A stretch of 64,000 nt of DNA. Origin: Actinomycetes bacterium. Lineage in GTDB: Bacteria; Actinomycetota; Acidimicrobiia; Acidimicrobiales; Ilumatobacteraceae. Below the pieces are notes generated by a model that was not told the DNA's origin, made no database searches, and worked only from the letters and a program-made list of their open reading frames with translations. This document shows, one piece after another, positions 43,292-53,586 of the stretch (position 1 is the stretch's first letter; each line of letters opens with the position of its first letter). Position numbers and translations under genes: made by a program. The stretch lies in assembly GCA_021414085.1 (NCBI GenBank), contig JAIOPC010000014.1:868001-932000 (forward strand). Direction: 5' to 3'.

Positions 43292-43837
43292 ATGAAGTCC
43301 GTGAGTTCCAAGCCCCTCGACTCGGCGCCGCCGCTGCAGCATGTGATTGTGGTCGGTGGGACGGCGCGCGAGTGGGAAGTGCTCGCCGACGACCAGTGGG
43401 CCGATCGCATCGCCGAACTCGGCAAGGTGGCCGATCACGTCGGCGCTCGCTGGTTGGTGCTGCGGCCTCTCAGCGGGTCGGCGGCTGACGGTGCACCCGT
43501 GCGAACGCAGACCGTTGGTGGTTGCATCGTCGAGGCACAACCCGATGGCGATGGCCGCGAACGTTTCGTGCGCGCCGCCGCGACGCTGCAGGTTGGTGGC
43601 AAGCCAATCACCGAGGCCGCCATCGACGCGTTGCTCAACGCTCCAGCGGAGGTCGACCCCGACCTGGTGGTCATCGTGGGCGCCGATCATCGCATGCCGG
43701 TGTCGCTTGTGTGGGAGTTGGCGTACAGCGAGTTGGTGTACGTCGATACCAGCTGGCAGGAGTTCAGCGCCGTTCACCTCGATGACGCGATCGCGTCGTA
43801 CGCGAGTCGCCATCGCCGCTTCGGCGGCATCGACTAG
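43292..43837 (+). CDS. Degenerate cis-prenyltransferase homologue (probable NgBR/Nus1-like partner of UppS)
   Basis: 181 residues. The C-terminal third (PDLVVIVGADHRMPVSLVW, then ELAYSELVYVDTSWQEF, residues 123-158) lines up with the conserved UppS region V-D-L-(V/L)-I-R-T-(S/G)-G-E-x-R-(L/I)-S-N-F onward, but the diphosphate-binding RTSGE is replaced by IVGAD. The N-terminal strand HVIVVGGTAREWEV aligns with HVxxIMDGNGRWA but lacks the catalytic Asp. It ends in RRFGG (175-179), the RxG element absent from the neighbouring UppS. It starts 25 bases from uppS on the other strand and abuts recO. A non-catalytic subunit is inferred. Confidence 0.65.
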   Translation: MKSVSSKPLDSAPPLQHVIVVGGTAREWEVLADDQWADRIAELGKVADHVGARWLVLRPLSGSAADGAPVRTQTVGGCIVEAQPDGDGRERFVRAAATLQVGGKPITEAAIDALLNAPAEVDPDLVVIVGADHRMPVSLVWELAYSELVYVDTSWQEFSAVHLDDAIASYASRHRRFGGID

Positions 43838-44560
43838 ATGGCCAGCCACCTTTACCGCGACACCGCAGTTGTGTTGCGCACCTACAAGCTGGGAGAGGCC
43901 GACCGCATCGTCGTGCTGTTGACCGAGCATCACGGCAAGGTGCGAGCTGTTGCCAAGGGCGTGCGCAAGACGCTCTCGCGTTTCGGCGCGCGGCTGGAGC
44001 CGATGAGCCATGTGCGCCTGCTTCTCGCGCAGGGGCGCGATCTCGACATCGTCAGCCAAGCGGAAGCAGTTGACTCGTTGGCGCCGATGGTGGCCGACCT
44101 CGATCACCTCACAGCAGGTATCGCGGTACTAGAAGCCGCCGATCAGATGTCGCTTGATCGCGAACCAAACCCGAGTCTGTATCGCATGGTCGTTGGCGCG
44201 CTGCGCACGATCGGCGAGCAGGGAGCGGCGCTCGTCGTGCCAGCGTTCTTCTGGAAGTTGCTCGCGCTGGAAGGCGTGCGTCCGGAACTCGATGTCTGCG
44301 TGCGTTGTGGCGAAGACAACCCGCTCGTCGCGTTCGATATGCAGCAGGGCGGCGCGCTGTGCCGCAACTGTCGCAGTGGTGTGCCGCTGAGCGAGGAAGC
44401 GCTCAGCCTCATGCGCATGATTCTGGGTGGCCGGTTGAACGATGCGTTAGCTACGCCTTCGTCGAGCGCGACGCATGAGGTCTCGACGCACGCGACGAAG
44501 GCGTTAGAGCATCACATCGAACGGCGACTGCGCACAGTCGCCATGTTCGAAACTCGCTGA
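43838..44560 (+). CDS. recO: DNA repair protein RecO
   Basis: 240 residues: an N-terminal OB fold (YRDTAVVLRTYKLGEADRIVVLLTEHHGKVRAVAKGVRK), a helical middle, and a Cys4 zinc site seen as CVRCGED and LCRNCRSG. RecO loads RecA onto SSB-covered DNA with RecR. The ATG directly follows the stop of the upstream gene, so the two are coupled. recO near era and uppS is common in actinobacteria. Confidence 0.94.
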   Translation: MASHLYRDTAVVLRTYKLGEADRIVVLLTEHHGKVRAVAKGVRKTLSRFGARLEPMSHVRLLLAQGRDLDIVSQAEAVDSLAPMVADLDHLTAGIAVLEAADQMSLDREPNPSLYRMVVGALRTIGEQGAALVVPAFFWKLLALEGVRPELDVCVRCGEDNPLVAFDMQQGGALCRNCRSGVPLSEEALSLMRMILGGRLNDALATPSSSATHEVSTHATKALEHHIERRLRTVAMFETR

Positions 44561-44564
44561 GCGG

Positions 44565-45317
44565 TCAGCAGTCCCCGAACAGGAACGACGGGCTGTCGCC
44601 GATCTGCATGGACGTGACGGCTACCTGGTCGGCAGGCGGGACAGCAACGACGTAGTTACCCAGGTCGTCGTAGCTGCCGAATGCAACGACATCCGACATC
44701 AGGGTGAGGGTGATGCCATCGATGGTTCCGCTGCCGACGGTGTAACAGCCACCAGAGTCCACGACCATTGCGGGAAAGTCGCTCCAGCGACTTCCGATGG
44801 TGACTCCCGACGTGGATGACAGCGTCGTGCCGGCCGGCTCGTTGTAGGTCCAGCCGACGAACGACTGTGTGGCGGCGTCAGCGCCACCGAAATCGGCGCA
44901 GAACTGGAACGACCAGCACACCGTGCGGCCGAAGGGGGCAACGAATCCAACTTCGCCGTCAGCGGATGTGTAGCCGCCGAAGGTGTCGACGGTGGGGTAC
45001 TCCGCACTGTCGTCAGAGCTCGCCGGGCCAAATTGCGTAGTCATGGCGTCGATCAATTCGTCGGCTGGAATACCAAGATTGAACGGCCCGATCCCATCGC
45101 CGTGCAGCGTGAAGTCGATTGGTGCCGGCACCGTGGTCGGTGGGGTCGTTGTCGCCGCAGAAGTCGTTGGGGTCGTGTCGACCGTGGTGCTGCTGGCGAC
45201 TGACTCGGAAGTCGGCACGCCAGTAGCGCTCGACGTTTTGCTGCTGCTGCACGCGGCGGCGAGCAGCGCCAAGCCGACGATAGTTGTGGCGGTGCGAGTG
45301 AAGAGCGTGTGAGACAT
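44565..45317 (-). CDS. Lipoprotein of unknown function with Thr/Ser-rich linker
   Basis: 250 residues. The signal peptide ends with a lipobox (LLAAACSSS), followed by a low-complexity Thr/Ser/Pro linker of about 45 residues. The globular part begins DFTLHGDGIGPFNLGIPADELIDAM, a pattern seen in actinobacterial lipoproteins that place a small domain outside the membrane. There are a few Cys (TVCWSFQFC, GGCYT, GDC at the end) that could form disulphides. No enzyme motif is seen. It follows another lipoprotein gene on the same strand, 29 bases away. Confidence 0.75.
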   Translation of the reverse strand: MSHTLFTRTATTIVGLALLAAACSSSKTSSATGVPTSESVASSTTVDTTPTTSAATTTPPTTVPAPIDFTLHGDGIGPFNLGIPADELIDAMTTQFGPASSDDSAEYPTVDTFGGYTSADGEVGFVAPFGRTVCWSFQFCADFGGADAATQSFVGWTYNEPAGTTLSSTSGVTIGSRWSDFPAMVVDSGGCYTVGSGTIDGITLTLMSDVVAFGSYDDLGNYVVAVPPADQVAVTSMQIGDSPSFLFGDC

Positions 45318-45346
45318 CGTTGAATCCTCGTGGTTGGGGTGGGGGA

Positions 45347-46180
45347 TTACGGGAAGAGCGGCGCGTGATCACAGCCGACGATGTCGCCGTACTGCGCCTG
45401 AATGTCGGCCTCTGTGCCGGATGCGACGAAGGTTTGCGGAGCATCCATGATCAGCAGCGTGAAGTTGTGATGCAACAAGGTCGTGGTCACGTTCCACCCG
45501 CCGATCTGATCCGGTTCCGCGTAGGTGAGGTTGTTGTACACGTTGCCGGCGGCATGATCGCAGAACAATCCTTCGAACGGGCCCTGGGCTGAGATGCGAC
45601 CAACGAACATGCTGCCATCGTCGAGATGCCACGGAGCGATGCAGTAGTGAATCGTGTTTGTGAGAATCGCAAACGCAGCCGATCCCGCGCTGGTGGCGCC
45701 GATCGCGAGTACTGCGACAGCCGGCTTGGTAGGCGCGCCAAGCGAGTAGTCGAAGTCGTAGAAGCTGATCTCGACATGGTCCGCGTTCCCGATTTGAACC
45801 TCGGCGTCGCTGTGGCCGCCGGAGGCAAGCTGCGAGTGAACGTGGGGAACCCCGTTGAGGCTGTACTCGGTGATGGTGTCGTCGGCAAGATCGCCGTCGA
45901 CATCTCCCAAGATCGTTGCGCCGATGTCGGCCCCGGATGGAATGCCATCGGCACCCGAGCACGAGTCGGGATCAACTGTGGTGGGCGCTGCCGTCGCAGG
46001 CACGGTCGGGGCAACAGTGACCGGCACGGTTGCTGCCGTGGTGGTCGACGACCCAATGGTCGGCTCCGCTGATGGGCTTGAGGATGCTGACGAGCTACTG
46101 GTGCTGCTGCAGCCAGTGATCGATGCGAGGGCCAACAGAGTCATGGAAGCTAAGGCGTTTCTGGCGTGCATGCGGTTCAT
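45347..46180 (-). CDS. Lipoprotein of unknown function with Ca-binding-like segment
   Basis: About 277 residues. The lipobox is SITGCSST, followed by a Ser/Thr/Ala linker of about 50 residues. The domain then has GDVDGDLADDTITEY, resembling a DxDxDG calcium loop of FG-GAP repeats, but only one copy is evident. The ATG at 46180 is chosen for AGGAGG about 9 bases upstream; an ATG at 46171 is also possible. It heads a two-gene lipoprotein operon divergent from glyS. Confidence 0.75.
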   Translation of the reverse strand: MNRMHARNALASMTLLALASITGCSSTSSSSASSSPSAEPTIGSSTTTAATVPVTVAPTVPATAAPTTVDPDSCSGADGIPSGADIGATILGDVDGDLADDTITEYSLNGVPHVHSQLASGGHSDAEVQIGNADHVEISFYDFDYSLGAPTKPAVAVLAIGATSAGSAAFAILTNTIHYCIAPWHLDDGSMFVGRISAQGPFEGLFCDHAAGNVYNNLTYAEPDQIGGWNVTTTLLHHNFTLLIMDAPQTFVASGTEADIQAQYGDIVGCDHAPLFP

Positions 46181-46199
46181 GTGCGGCCACCTCCTGGGG

Positions 46200-46219
46200 C
46201 GTTGCTCTCTAGAGCAACG
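46200..46219. promoter_or_regulatory. Perfect 9-bp inverted repeat in the lipoprotein/glyS divergent region
   Basis: CGTTGCTCT (46200-46208) and AGAGCAACG (46211-46219) pair exactly around two bases. It lies just upstream of the Shine-Dalgarno of the lipoprotein gene, so it could be an operator or a 5' leader hairpin. Function unknown. It is too short for a T-box. Confidence 0.45.
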
Positions 46220-46292
46220 TGCTTGGCCATCCTCGCGCATTTCCCGAATGTTTTCGTGGCTGTCAAGCGCCCGCCCGTAACCTGACCGGACT

Positions 46293-47603
<1,311 letters not shown>

Positions 47604-47604
47604 C

Positions 47605-48978
47605 TCAGAGCGCGGGTAGCCGGAACGACATTCGCGCGCCACCGTTTGGCGCGCTGCCAGCCTCGACCTCGCCGCCCATTGCATGCACAAGCTCGCGCAC
47701 GATAGCTAAACCAAGCCCGCTCGAGTTCTCTCTGCGTTCTGGCCGTTCGCGCGCGACGTATAGCCGTTCGAACACGTGCGGTAGATCACTGGCGGCGATG
47801 CCTTGGCCATCGTCGTCAACTGTGACGGTGGCCCACGTCCCCTCAGCACGGGCCGAAACCAGCACAGAGCTCTGCGCGTACTTCGCGGCGTTCTCGACCA
47901 AGTTGGCGAGCACCTGCGCTACACGATCGGGGTCGGCGCGAACCGGCAGTGGACCGGTCGTCACCGGGTGAAACGCGATGCCTGGCACGGCAGCTGCGAC
48001 TGCGTCGGTAGCCGTGTGTACGGCGGCCGAAAGGTCCAGCGTTTCCAAGTGCAAGCTAAACGAGCGTGACTGAAGTTTCGCAAGGTCAAGCAGATCGGTG
48101 ACCAAGCGTTCGAGTCGGCGCGACTCAGTGCGGATAACCCCCGCGGCCCGCTTCGGATCGACTTTGCCGTCGTCGATCGCATCGGCGTAGCCCTTGATCG
48201 AAGTGAGTGGTGTGCGCAGGTCGTGACTCACCGAGAGCAGAAACTCCTGTTCCAAGACGCGCGACCGTTCGAGTGACGAAGCCATGCCATTGATGCTGCG
48301 CGACAACTCGGCGAGTTCGTCGTGGTCGGTGTTTGGTGGTTCGCTCAGTCGCGTCGTCAACTCGCCAGCCGCGATGCGTTGCGTCGCGACCGAGGCTTCG
48401 CGAATCGGTCGCGTCAACCGTTTGCCGAGTAGATAGGCCGCCAATAGGCCTAACAGAATCGTTGCGATCGCAGACCAGACGAATAGGCGCAACGCGGCGC
48501 CCAAACCCGCCTCGATTCGGCGCGTCACCACCACGACGTACAGCCTTCCGCTTGGCAATCTCGCCGGAGCCGCCGCGTACGCAAGCTTGCCTTCGTTGTC
48601 CGCGATCGTTTCGCCGGCAGCCAGCCGCTCGGGTTGCAGTTGCTCGATGGTCAGCCCGCCAGGCAGCTCGTCGGTGGGCAGCGCGCCGTCGGGTTGTGCG
48701 ATCAGTACCGAGATCTCGTCGATCGGCAGGATTGCCCGCAGCGTGTTCAACACGCGCAATCGATTGCGTACCTGACGGGTGGCTTCAGCCGAGGTGGTCG
48801 CTGGATCGCCTTCGAGGATGTCGTCAATGTTGGCGGCGATCTCTGTGGCCTGATCGCGTAAGTCGTTGACGGTCGTCGCACGGGCGCGAACCGATGCCAG
48901 GGCCAGCGTGCCAGCTCCCGCGAGCAGCAAGGTGGTGACCACGACGCCGACAATCACCAGTGCGAGTCGGCGCGTCAT
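47605..48978 (-). CDS. Sensor histidine kinase (HAMP-HisKA-HATPase)
   Basis: 457 residues. An N-terminal transmembrane helix (LALVIVGVVVTTLLLAGAGTLAL) and a second near 160-185 flank a sensor domain; HAMP (GKRLTRPIREASVATQRIAAG), phospho-His in SVSHDLRTPLTSIKG, N box ANLVENAAKYA, DDDGQGI and SSGLGLAIV follow. The response regulator lies 36 bases upstream on the same strand, so the pair is one operon. The layout and SVSHDLRTPLTSIKGYADAI match actinobacterial kinases of the TcrY/BaeS group. Confidence 0.93.
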   Translation of the reverse strand: MTRRLALVIVGVVVTTLLLAGAGTLALASVRARATTVNDLRDQATEIAANIDDILEGDPATTSAEATRQVRNRLRVLNTLRAILPIDEISVLIAQPDGALPTDELPGGLTIEQLQPERLAAGETIADNEGKLAYAAAPARLPSGRLYVVVVTRRIEAGLGAALRLFVWSAIATILLGLLAAYLLGKRLTRPIREASVATQRIAAGELTTRLSEPPNTDHDELAELSRSINGMASSLERSRVLEQEFLLSVSHDLRTPLTSIKGYADAIDDGKVDPKRAAGVIRTESRRLERLVTDLLDLAKLQSRSFSLHLETLDLSAAVHTATDAVAAAVPGIAFHPVTTGPLPVRADPDRVAQVLANLVENAAKYAQSSVLVSARAEGTWATVTVDDDGQGIAASDLPHVFERLYVARERPERRENSSGLGLAIVRELVHAMGGEVEAGSAPNGGARMSFRLPAL

Positions 48979-49014
48979 CAGCCTGGACTCTGGTGCGTAC
49001 TTGTGAGCATTGTG

Positions 49015-49704
49015 TTAGCCAAGCCGGTAACCAATGCCCCAGACGGTCGCCAAGGGCAGATCGTCGCCCAGCTTCTTGCGGAGTTGGCGAACGTGGACGT
49101 CGATCGTTCGGTCGTCGCCTTCCCAGCCGAGCCCCCACACACCGTCGATGAGCTGTTGGCGCGACAGCGCGATGCCTTGGTTGCGGGCGAAGAAGGCGAG
49201 CAGGTCGAACTCGCGGGTAGCGAGTGCCACGACTTCGTCGCCGTGGGATGCCTCGCGCCGAGCGATGTCGACTCGGTAGTCGTCGCCGATGTGCAACACA
49301 TCGGCCTCGGCGCGCTCGTCTGGCTGCCCTCGGCGCAGGATTGCCTTTACGCGCGCGACGATCTCCCGCGGGCTGAAGGGTTTCGTGACGTAGTCGTCGG
49401 CGCCAAGTTCGAGGCCGAGAATGCGGTCGATCTCGCCGTCGCGAGCGGTCAGGAACAGCACCGGCACGTTGCTCTTCGCGCGCAGCCGGCGGCAAACCTC
49501 AAAGCCATCGATGTCGGGTAGGCCGATGTCGAGCAGCACCATCTCCGGCTGATGTTGCGCGATCAGATCCAGCCCGCGCTCGCCGTGCGTTGCTTGCAAC
49601 ACCCGGAACCCCGCCTCGCGCAAGTACGCGTCGAGCAGGTCGGCGATGTGCGCATCGTCTTCAACAACGACCACGGTGCGTTCGTTCTTATCCACGTCCG
49701 CCAT
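49015..49704 (-). CDS. OmpR-family response regulator
   Basis: About 229 residues: receiver with VEDDAH, phospho-Asp in VLLDIGLPDI, LTARD and YVTKPFSP; winged helix with ALATREFDLLAFFARN and DVHVRQLRKKLGDDLPLATVWGIGYRLG. ATG 49704 is used; it faces the monooxygenase gene 26 bases away. It precedes its cognate kinase. Target genes unknown. Confidence 0.94.
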   Translation of the reverse strand: MADVDKNERTVVVVEDDAHIADLLDAYLREAGFRVLQATHGERGLDLIAQHQPEMVLLDIGLPDIDGFEVCRRLRAKSNVPVLFLTARDGEIDRILGLELGADDYVTKPFSPREIVARVKAILRRGQPDERAEADVLHIGDDYRVDIARREASHGDEVVALATREFDLLAFFARNQGIALSRQQLIDGVWGLGWEGDDRTIDVHVRQLRKKLGDDLPLATVWGIGYRLG

Positions 49705-49730
49705 GCTGCCACGCTGGTACTCTGCCGCCC

Positions 49731-50036
49731 ATGACCAAAGTCGCGATATGGGCACGCATTCCACTCAAACCAGGAACTCGTGAGGAAGCTGCAAAGGGAC
49801 TGCAGGCGTGCATCGATAATGCTCACACCGAGGCCGGCACGCTGCTGTACATCCTCCACGAAGACCCTGCCGATCCCGATGCGGTGTTCTTCTACGACCT
49901 CTATGCCGACTCGGATGCTCTCACTGTGCACGGCTCAGGCGACGGAATGAAGGTGATGGGTTCGGTCCTGAAGGAGTTCGGAGCCGGTCGTGCAGAGATG
50001 CGCATCCTCACCCCGATCAGCGGTAAGGGTCTCTGA
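49731..50036 (+). CDS. Antibiotic biosynthesis monooxygenase-type (ABM) small protein
   Basis: 101 residues with a dimeric ferredoxin-like fold typical of ABM and YgiN quinol monooxygenases: VAIWARIPLKPGTREEAAKGLQACIDNAHTEAGTLLYILHED then VFFYDLYADSDALTVH. It has no cofactor motif. It precedes trpC on the same strand with a small gap and could be co-transcribed, but no tryptophan role is expected. Confidence 0.8.
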   Translation: MTKVAIWARIPLKPGTREEAAKGLQACIDNAHTEAGTLLYILHEDPADPDAVFFYDLYADSDALTVHGSGDGMKVMGSVLKEFGAGRAEMRILTPISGKGL

Positions 50037-50079
50037 GCCTCCGGTCTGAATATCGGAACGGCATGAGTCGTTGAAACAA

Positions 50080-50868
50080 GTGGCCACCTACCTCGACCGC
50101 ATCGTTGCGCACCACCGAGAGCTAGCCAAGCACGACACGCGACCGGCGCAGCCGCTACTTGACGCAGCGCGCGCCTACCGAACAGCTCGCGGCTTTCGAG
50201 CGGCCTTGGCGGCCAGCGAACACCTAGCCGTCATTGCCGAGGTGAAGCGGCGTTCTCCTTCCAAGGGCGATCTCAACGTGGCCCTCGACCCGGATGCGCT
50301 TGCCCGCCAGTACGAGCGCGGTGGCGCGACCTGCCTCTCCGTGCTCACGGACGCGGAGTTCTTCGGTGGGTCGGTGGCGGACCTGCAGGTGGCGCGGCGG
50401 GCTTGTGCCCTGCCGGTGCTGCGCAAGGACTTCACTGTCAACGAACGCGACGTGCTCGACGCGCGGTTGATGGATGCCGACTGTGTGCTGTTGATCGTTG
50501 CCGCCCTTGACGACGCTGAGTTGGCTGCCTTTCACAACCTCGCGATCGAGGTCGGCCTCGACGCTCTTGTCGAGGTGCACGACGAGGCCGAGCTAGAACG
50601 GGCGTTGGCGATTGGCGCGACTCTGGTCGGGGTCAACCAGCGCGACTTAGTGACGTTCGCGGTCGATCACGATCGCGCTCGGCGCATGGCGGGGCTGATG
50701 CCAGCGAGCGTGGTCAGCGTTGCGGAGAGCGGAGTGCGGGACGCGGCCGACGCGGCTGTGCTGCGTTCGGCTGGCTACCACGCTGTGCTCGTGGGCGAGT
50801 CATTGGTGACGGCGGATGATCCCGCCGCTGCCGTGCGCGAGCTGATGTCGGTGCCCACGGTCAACTAG
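50080..50868 (+). CDS. trpC: Indole-3-glycerol phosphate synthase
   Basis: About 262 residues of TIM barrel: VIAEVKRRSPSKGDL (catalytic Lys), VLRKDFTVNERDVLDARLMDAD, LVEVHDEAELERAL, VGVNQRDLVTF and VAESGVR. Converts CdRP to indole-3-glycerol phosphate. Start GTG 50080 (VATYLDRIVAHHRE) fits homology; TTG 50071 is possible. trpF starts 19 bases after its stop. No attenuation leader with Trp codons is visible upstream. Confidence 0.94.
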   Translation: MATYLDRIVAHHRELAKHDTRPAQPLLDAARAYRTARGFRAALAASEHLAVIAEVKRRSPSKGDLNVALDPDALARQYERGGATCLSVLTDAEFFGGSVADLQVARRACALPVLRKDFTVNERDVLDARLMDADCVLLIVAALDDAELAAFHNLAIEVGLDALVEVHDEAELERALAIGATLVGVNQRDLVTFAVDHDRARRMAGLMPASVVSVAESGVRDAADAAVLRSAGYHAVLVGESLVTADDPAAAVRELMSVPTVN

Positions 50869-50887
50869 CAAGTACCGTGGCCAGTGC

Positions 50888-51544
50888 ATGTTCGTAAAGA
50901 TTTGTGGGATCACCAACGAGGACGACGCACTGCTCGCCGTCGCGATGGGTGCCGACGCGGTTGGGTTCATCTTTGCCCCGTCGTCGCGTCAGGTCGCGGC
51001 GTCGCAGGTGTACGACATCACGCGCCGACTGCCACCGGAAATCCTTACCGTCGGAGTGTTTCGCGACGAGCATCCTTCGCGGGTGATCGACACCGTCAAT
51101 CGCGCCGGCCTGAAGGCTGCCCAACTTCACGGCCACGAGTCACCCGCCGTGGTCGCGGAAGTATCGGCAGGCATACGGCGTGTGATCAAGGCGGTCGTTG
51201 CCGGATCCGACGATGCGGCCAATGCGCATACCTTCGGTACCCAGTTCGTGCTGGTTGATGCGCCGGCACCCGGCAGTGGCAAGGTGTTCGATTGGTCGCT
51301 GGTCGACTTCGTCGCGGCTGGCCCCAACATCATCCTTGCGGGTGGCCTCACGCCCGACAACGTGGCCGCGGCGGTGCGAGTAGCGAATCCGTGGGGAGTC
51401 GACGTGTCGTCGGGCGTCGAGCGGGCGCCGGGCAAGAAAGACGCGCTGAAGGTGAAAGCGTTCATCGAGCGCGCGCGTGCTGCTGCGCCGCTGCCGCACC
51501 TAGGGCCCGACGAGATGCCCTACGACTGGGCCGATGACGAATGA
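50888..51544 (+). CDS. trpF: Phosphoribosylanthranilate isomerase
   Basis: 218 residues: [27 protein letters not shown] (catalytic Cys) at the start, KAAQLHGHE, and C-terminal [15 protein letters not shown] and [16 protein letters not shown]. Works before TrpC in tryptophan synthesis. Its stop TGA overlaps the trpB start (ATGA). The last ~20 residues ([16 protein letters not shown]) are a tail beyond the barrel. Confidence 0.95.
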   Translation: MFVKICGITNEDDALLAVAMGADAVGFIFAPSSRQVAASQVYDITRRLPPEILTVGVFRDEHPSRVIDTVNRAGLKAAQLHGHESPAVVAEVSAGIRRVIKAVVAGSDDAANAHTFGTQFVLVDAPAPGSGKVFDWSLVDFVAAGPNIILAGGLTPDNVAAAVRVANPWGVDVSSGVERAPGKKDALKVKAFIERARAAAPLPHLGPDEMPYDWADDE

Positions 51545-52695
51545 TGGATCAGCCATCGGCCACCGGCCGATTTGGTGAGTTCGGCGGACGGTTTGTACCC
51601 GAGACGCTCGTTCCGGCATGCGAGGAACTGGAAGCGGCGTTCATCGATGCCTGGGCCGATCCGGCCTTTCGCGCGCAGCTCGACCATCTGCTGAAGACCT
51701 ATGCCGGGCGACCCTCGATCCTCACCGAGTGCAGCAACCTCGGCGGTCAGCTGGGCCTGCGGCTGCTGTTGAAGCGAGAAGACCTGAACCACACGGGTTC
51801 GCACAAGATCAACAACGTGCTCGGCCAGGCGCTGCTCGCGAAGCGCATGGGCAAGCGGCGACTCGTCGCCGAAACCGGTGCCGGCCAACACGGCGTGGCA
51901 ACCGCGACTGCGGCTGCACTGTTGGGCATGGAGTGCAAGGTCTATATGGGCGCCGTCGATGTTGAGCGACAGTCGCTGAACGTGTTTCGGATGAAGCTGC
52001 TCGGCAGCGAGGTGGAGGCCGTCGAGAGTGGCAGCCGCACCCTGAAAGACGCGGTCAACGAGGCGATGCGCGACTGGGTCGCAACGGTCGAGACCACGCA
52101 CTACTGCCTCGGCTCGGTGATGGGTCCGCATCCGTACCCGTGGATGGTGCGCGAGTTTCACCGCGTGCTCGGCGCGGAAGCGCGCGAACAGTGCATCGAG
52201 TTGCTCGGCGACGTTCCCGACGTCGCCGTCGCGTGCGTGGGCGGAGGCAGCAACGCAATCGGTTTGTTCAGCGGCTTCGTCGACGATCGCACGCGCCTTG
52301 TTGGCGTCGAGCCGGCCGGGGGAGCGGCGGTGAGCCGCGGGGTACCCGGGGTAGTGCATGGCATGCGCAGCTATTTGATGCAGGACGAGTACGGCCAGGT
52401 GCAGGAAGCACACAGCATTTCGGCGGGCCTCGACTACCCCGGCGTTGGTCCCGAGCATTCGTACCTGGCGTCTATCGGCCGCGCCGAGTACCCCAATGTC
52501 ACCGATGCAGAGGTTGTCGCCGCGTTTCAGTTGTTGGCCCGCAGCGAAGGAATCATCAGCGCTCTCGAATGTGCGCACGCCCTTGCCTGGATTGTCCGCG
52601 CCGCTCCTGAACTGAAGGGCCAAACGGTGCTGATGAATCTGTCCGGTCGCGGCGACAAGGACGTGGCGCAGATGATGGACGTGCTTGGCATATGA
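51541..52695 (+). CDS. trpB: Tryptophan synthase beta chain
   Basis: 384 residues of the PLP-dependent beta subunit: [18 protein letters not shown] at the start, the PLP Lys in [15 protein letters not shown], and GCGGGSNA-type loop ([10 protein letters not shown]). The N-terminal FGEFGG pattern and length identify the standard TrpB1 that pairs with TrpA. Overlaps trpF by four bases and trpA by four, so the three genes are tightly coupled. Confidence 0.97.
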   Translation: MMDQPSATGRFGEFGGRFVPETLVPACEELEAAFIDAWADPAFRAQLDHLLKTYAGRPSILTECSNLGGQLGLRLLLKREDLNHTGSHKINNVLGQALLAKRMGKRRLVAETGAGQHGVATATAAALLGMECKVYMGAVDVERQSLNVFRMKLLGSEVEAVESGSRTLKDAVNEAMRDWVATVETTHYCLGSVMGPHPYPWMVREFHRVLGAEAREQCIELLGDVPDVAVACVGGGSNAIGLFSGFVDDRTRLVGVEPAGGAAVSRGVPGVVHGMRSYLMQDEYGQVQEAHSISAGLDYPGVGPEHSYLASIGRAEYPNVTDAEVVAAFQLLARSEGIISALECAHALAWIVRAAPELKGQTVLMNLSGRGDKDVAQMMDVLGI

Positions 52696-53477
52696 CCGAC
52701 GTGCCAGAACCTGGGGTGATGGAGCGCGAGTTCCGCGCGAAGCGCGCAGCCGGTCGCAAGTTGTTGGTGCCTTACATCACCGGTGGCTTTCCGGGATGGC
52801 AAGACGCGGTGCGCGCGGCAGCAGCCGCCGGTGCCGATGCCATTGAGATCGGCATTCCGTTCAGCGATCCGGTGATGGATGGGCCGATCATTCAGCAGGC
52901 ATCGCAACTCGCACTGGAAGCGGGCGCGACACCGGTGTCGATCCTCGACGACGCTCGTGCGCTCGACGTTTCGATCCCGCTCGCGGTGATGACGTACTAC
53001 AACACGGTGCATCATGCCGGTCTCGAGCGCTTTGCAGCACAGCTGGTGGGTGCCGGCATCGTCGCCGCAATTGTGCCCGACCTTCCGCTCGAGGAAGCGG
53101 GGCCCTGGTGCGCCGCTGCCGATGCCGCTGGTGTTGAGACGGTGATGCTGGCCGCACCCACGGCACCCGACAGTCGACTGCCGCGCATCGTCGCGCGGTC
53201 GCGCGGGTTCGTCTACTCAGTGGGCTTGCTTGGTGTCACCGGTGAACGCGCGCAACTCGCCGGTACCGCGACCGAACTGGCGGCGCGGCTCAAAGCGATC
53301 ACCGACGTGCCGGTGCTGGTCGGAGTCGGCGTGTCGAACGCGGCGCAGGCCGTGCAAGCGACACAAGTCGCCGACGGAGTCGTGATGGGCGCGTCGGTAG
53401 TGCGCCGCCTGTTAGAGGCTGGCCCCGATGATGTCGGCCTGTACATCGACGAAGTACGTCGCGCGCTCGACGCCTGA
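52692..53477 (+). CDS. trpA: Tryptophan synthase alpha chain
   Basis: 261 residues: [47 protein letters not shown] carries catalytic Glu49-type and Asp60-type residues, and [16 protein letters not shown] is the phosphate-binding loop region. It cleaves indole-3-glycerol phosphate to indole for TrpB. Last gene of trpCFBA; followed by short tandem repeats and a hairpin. trpE, trpG and trpD are not in the window. Confidence 0.96.
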   Translation: MTDVPEPGVMEREFRAKRAAGRKLLVPYITGGFPGWQDAVRAAAAAGADAIEIGIPFSDPVMDGPIIQQASQLALEAGATPVSILDDARALDVSIPLAVMTYYNTVHHAGLERFAAQLVGAGIVAAIVPDLPLEEAGPWCAAADAAGVETVMLAAPTAPDSRLPRIVARSRGFVYSVGLLGVTGERAQLAGTATELAARLKAITDVPVLVGVGVSNAAQAVQATQVADGVVMGASVVRRLLEAGPDDVGLYIDEVRRALDA

Positions 53478-53565
53478 CGGCACGTAGCCAAAACGGCACG
53501 TACCCGAAAACGGCACGACCCTAAAACGGCACATACCCGAGGCCCTGACGGGACTCGGGTACGTG
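53477..53565 (+). terminator. Four ~16-bp tandem repeats running into a 12-bp hairpin after trpA (possible terminator)
   Basis: ACGGCAC begins repeat units at 53477, 53493, 53510 and 53526 (period 16-17), each continuing roughly GTACCCGAAA. The last unit forms the left arm of a hairpin: CACATACCCGAG (53530-53541) with CTCGGGTACGTG (53554-53565), one wobble mismatch, 12-base loop. No clear T-run follows, so termination is only likely. The rest of this 319-base gene-free stretch (53566-53796) holds a possible 8-codon minus-strand frame and the fabZ upstream region. Confidence 0.5.
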
Positions 53566-53586
53566 ACCTAGATCAATCTGAATTGG

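Noticed and set aside
42698-44107. Long minus-strand open frame (469 codons) across uppS, the degenerate homologue and recO
   Set aside because: It overlaps three better-supported genes, has no recognisable motif, and its low-complexity His/Arg/Ala-rich translation is typical of antisense frames in GC-rich DNA.
46181-46292. T-box riboswitch upstream of glyS
   Set aside because: Only about 110 bases, no conserved T-box sequence or specifier structure, one short hairpin instead.
50037-50079. Attenuation leader for the trp operon (ATGAGTCGTTGA at 50063)
   Set aside because: A three-codon frame without Trp codons or alternative hairpins; the gap is too short for attenuation.
53477-53541. CRISPR-like array after trpA
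   Set aside because: Units are only 16-17 bases, directly abutting and degenerate with no unique spacers or cas genes.
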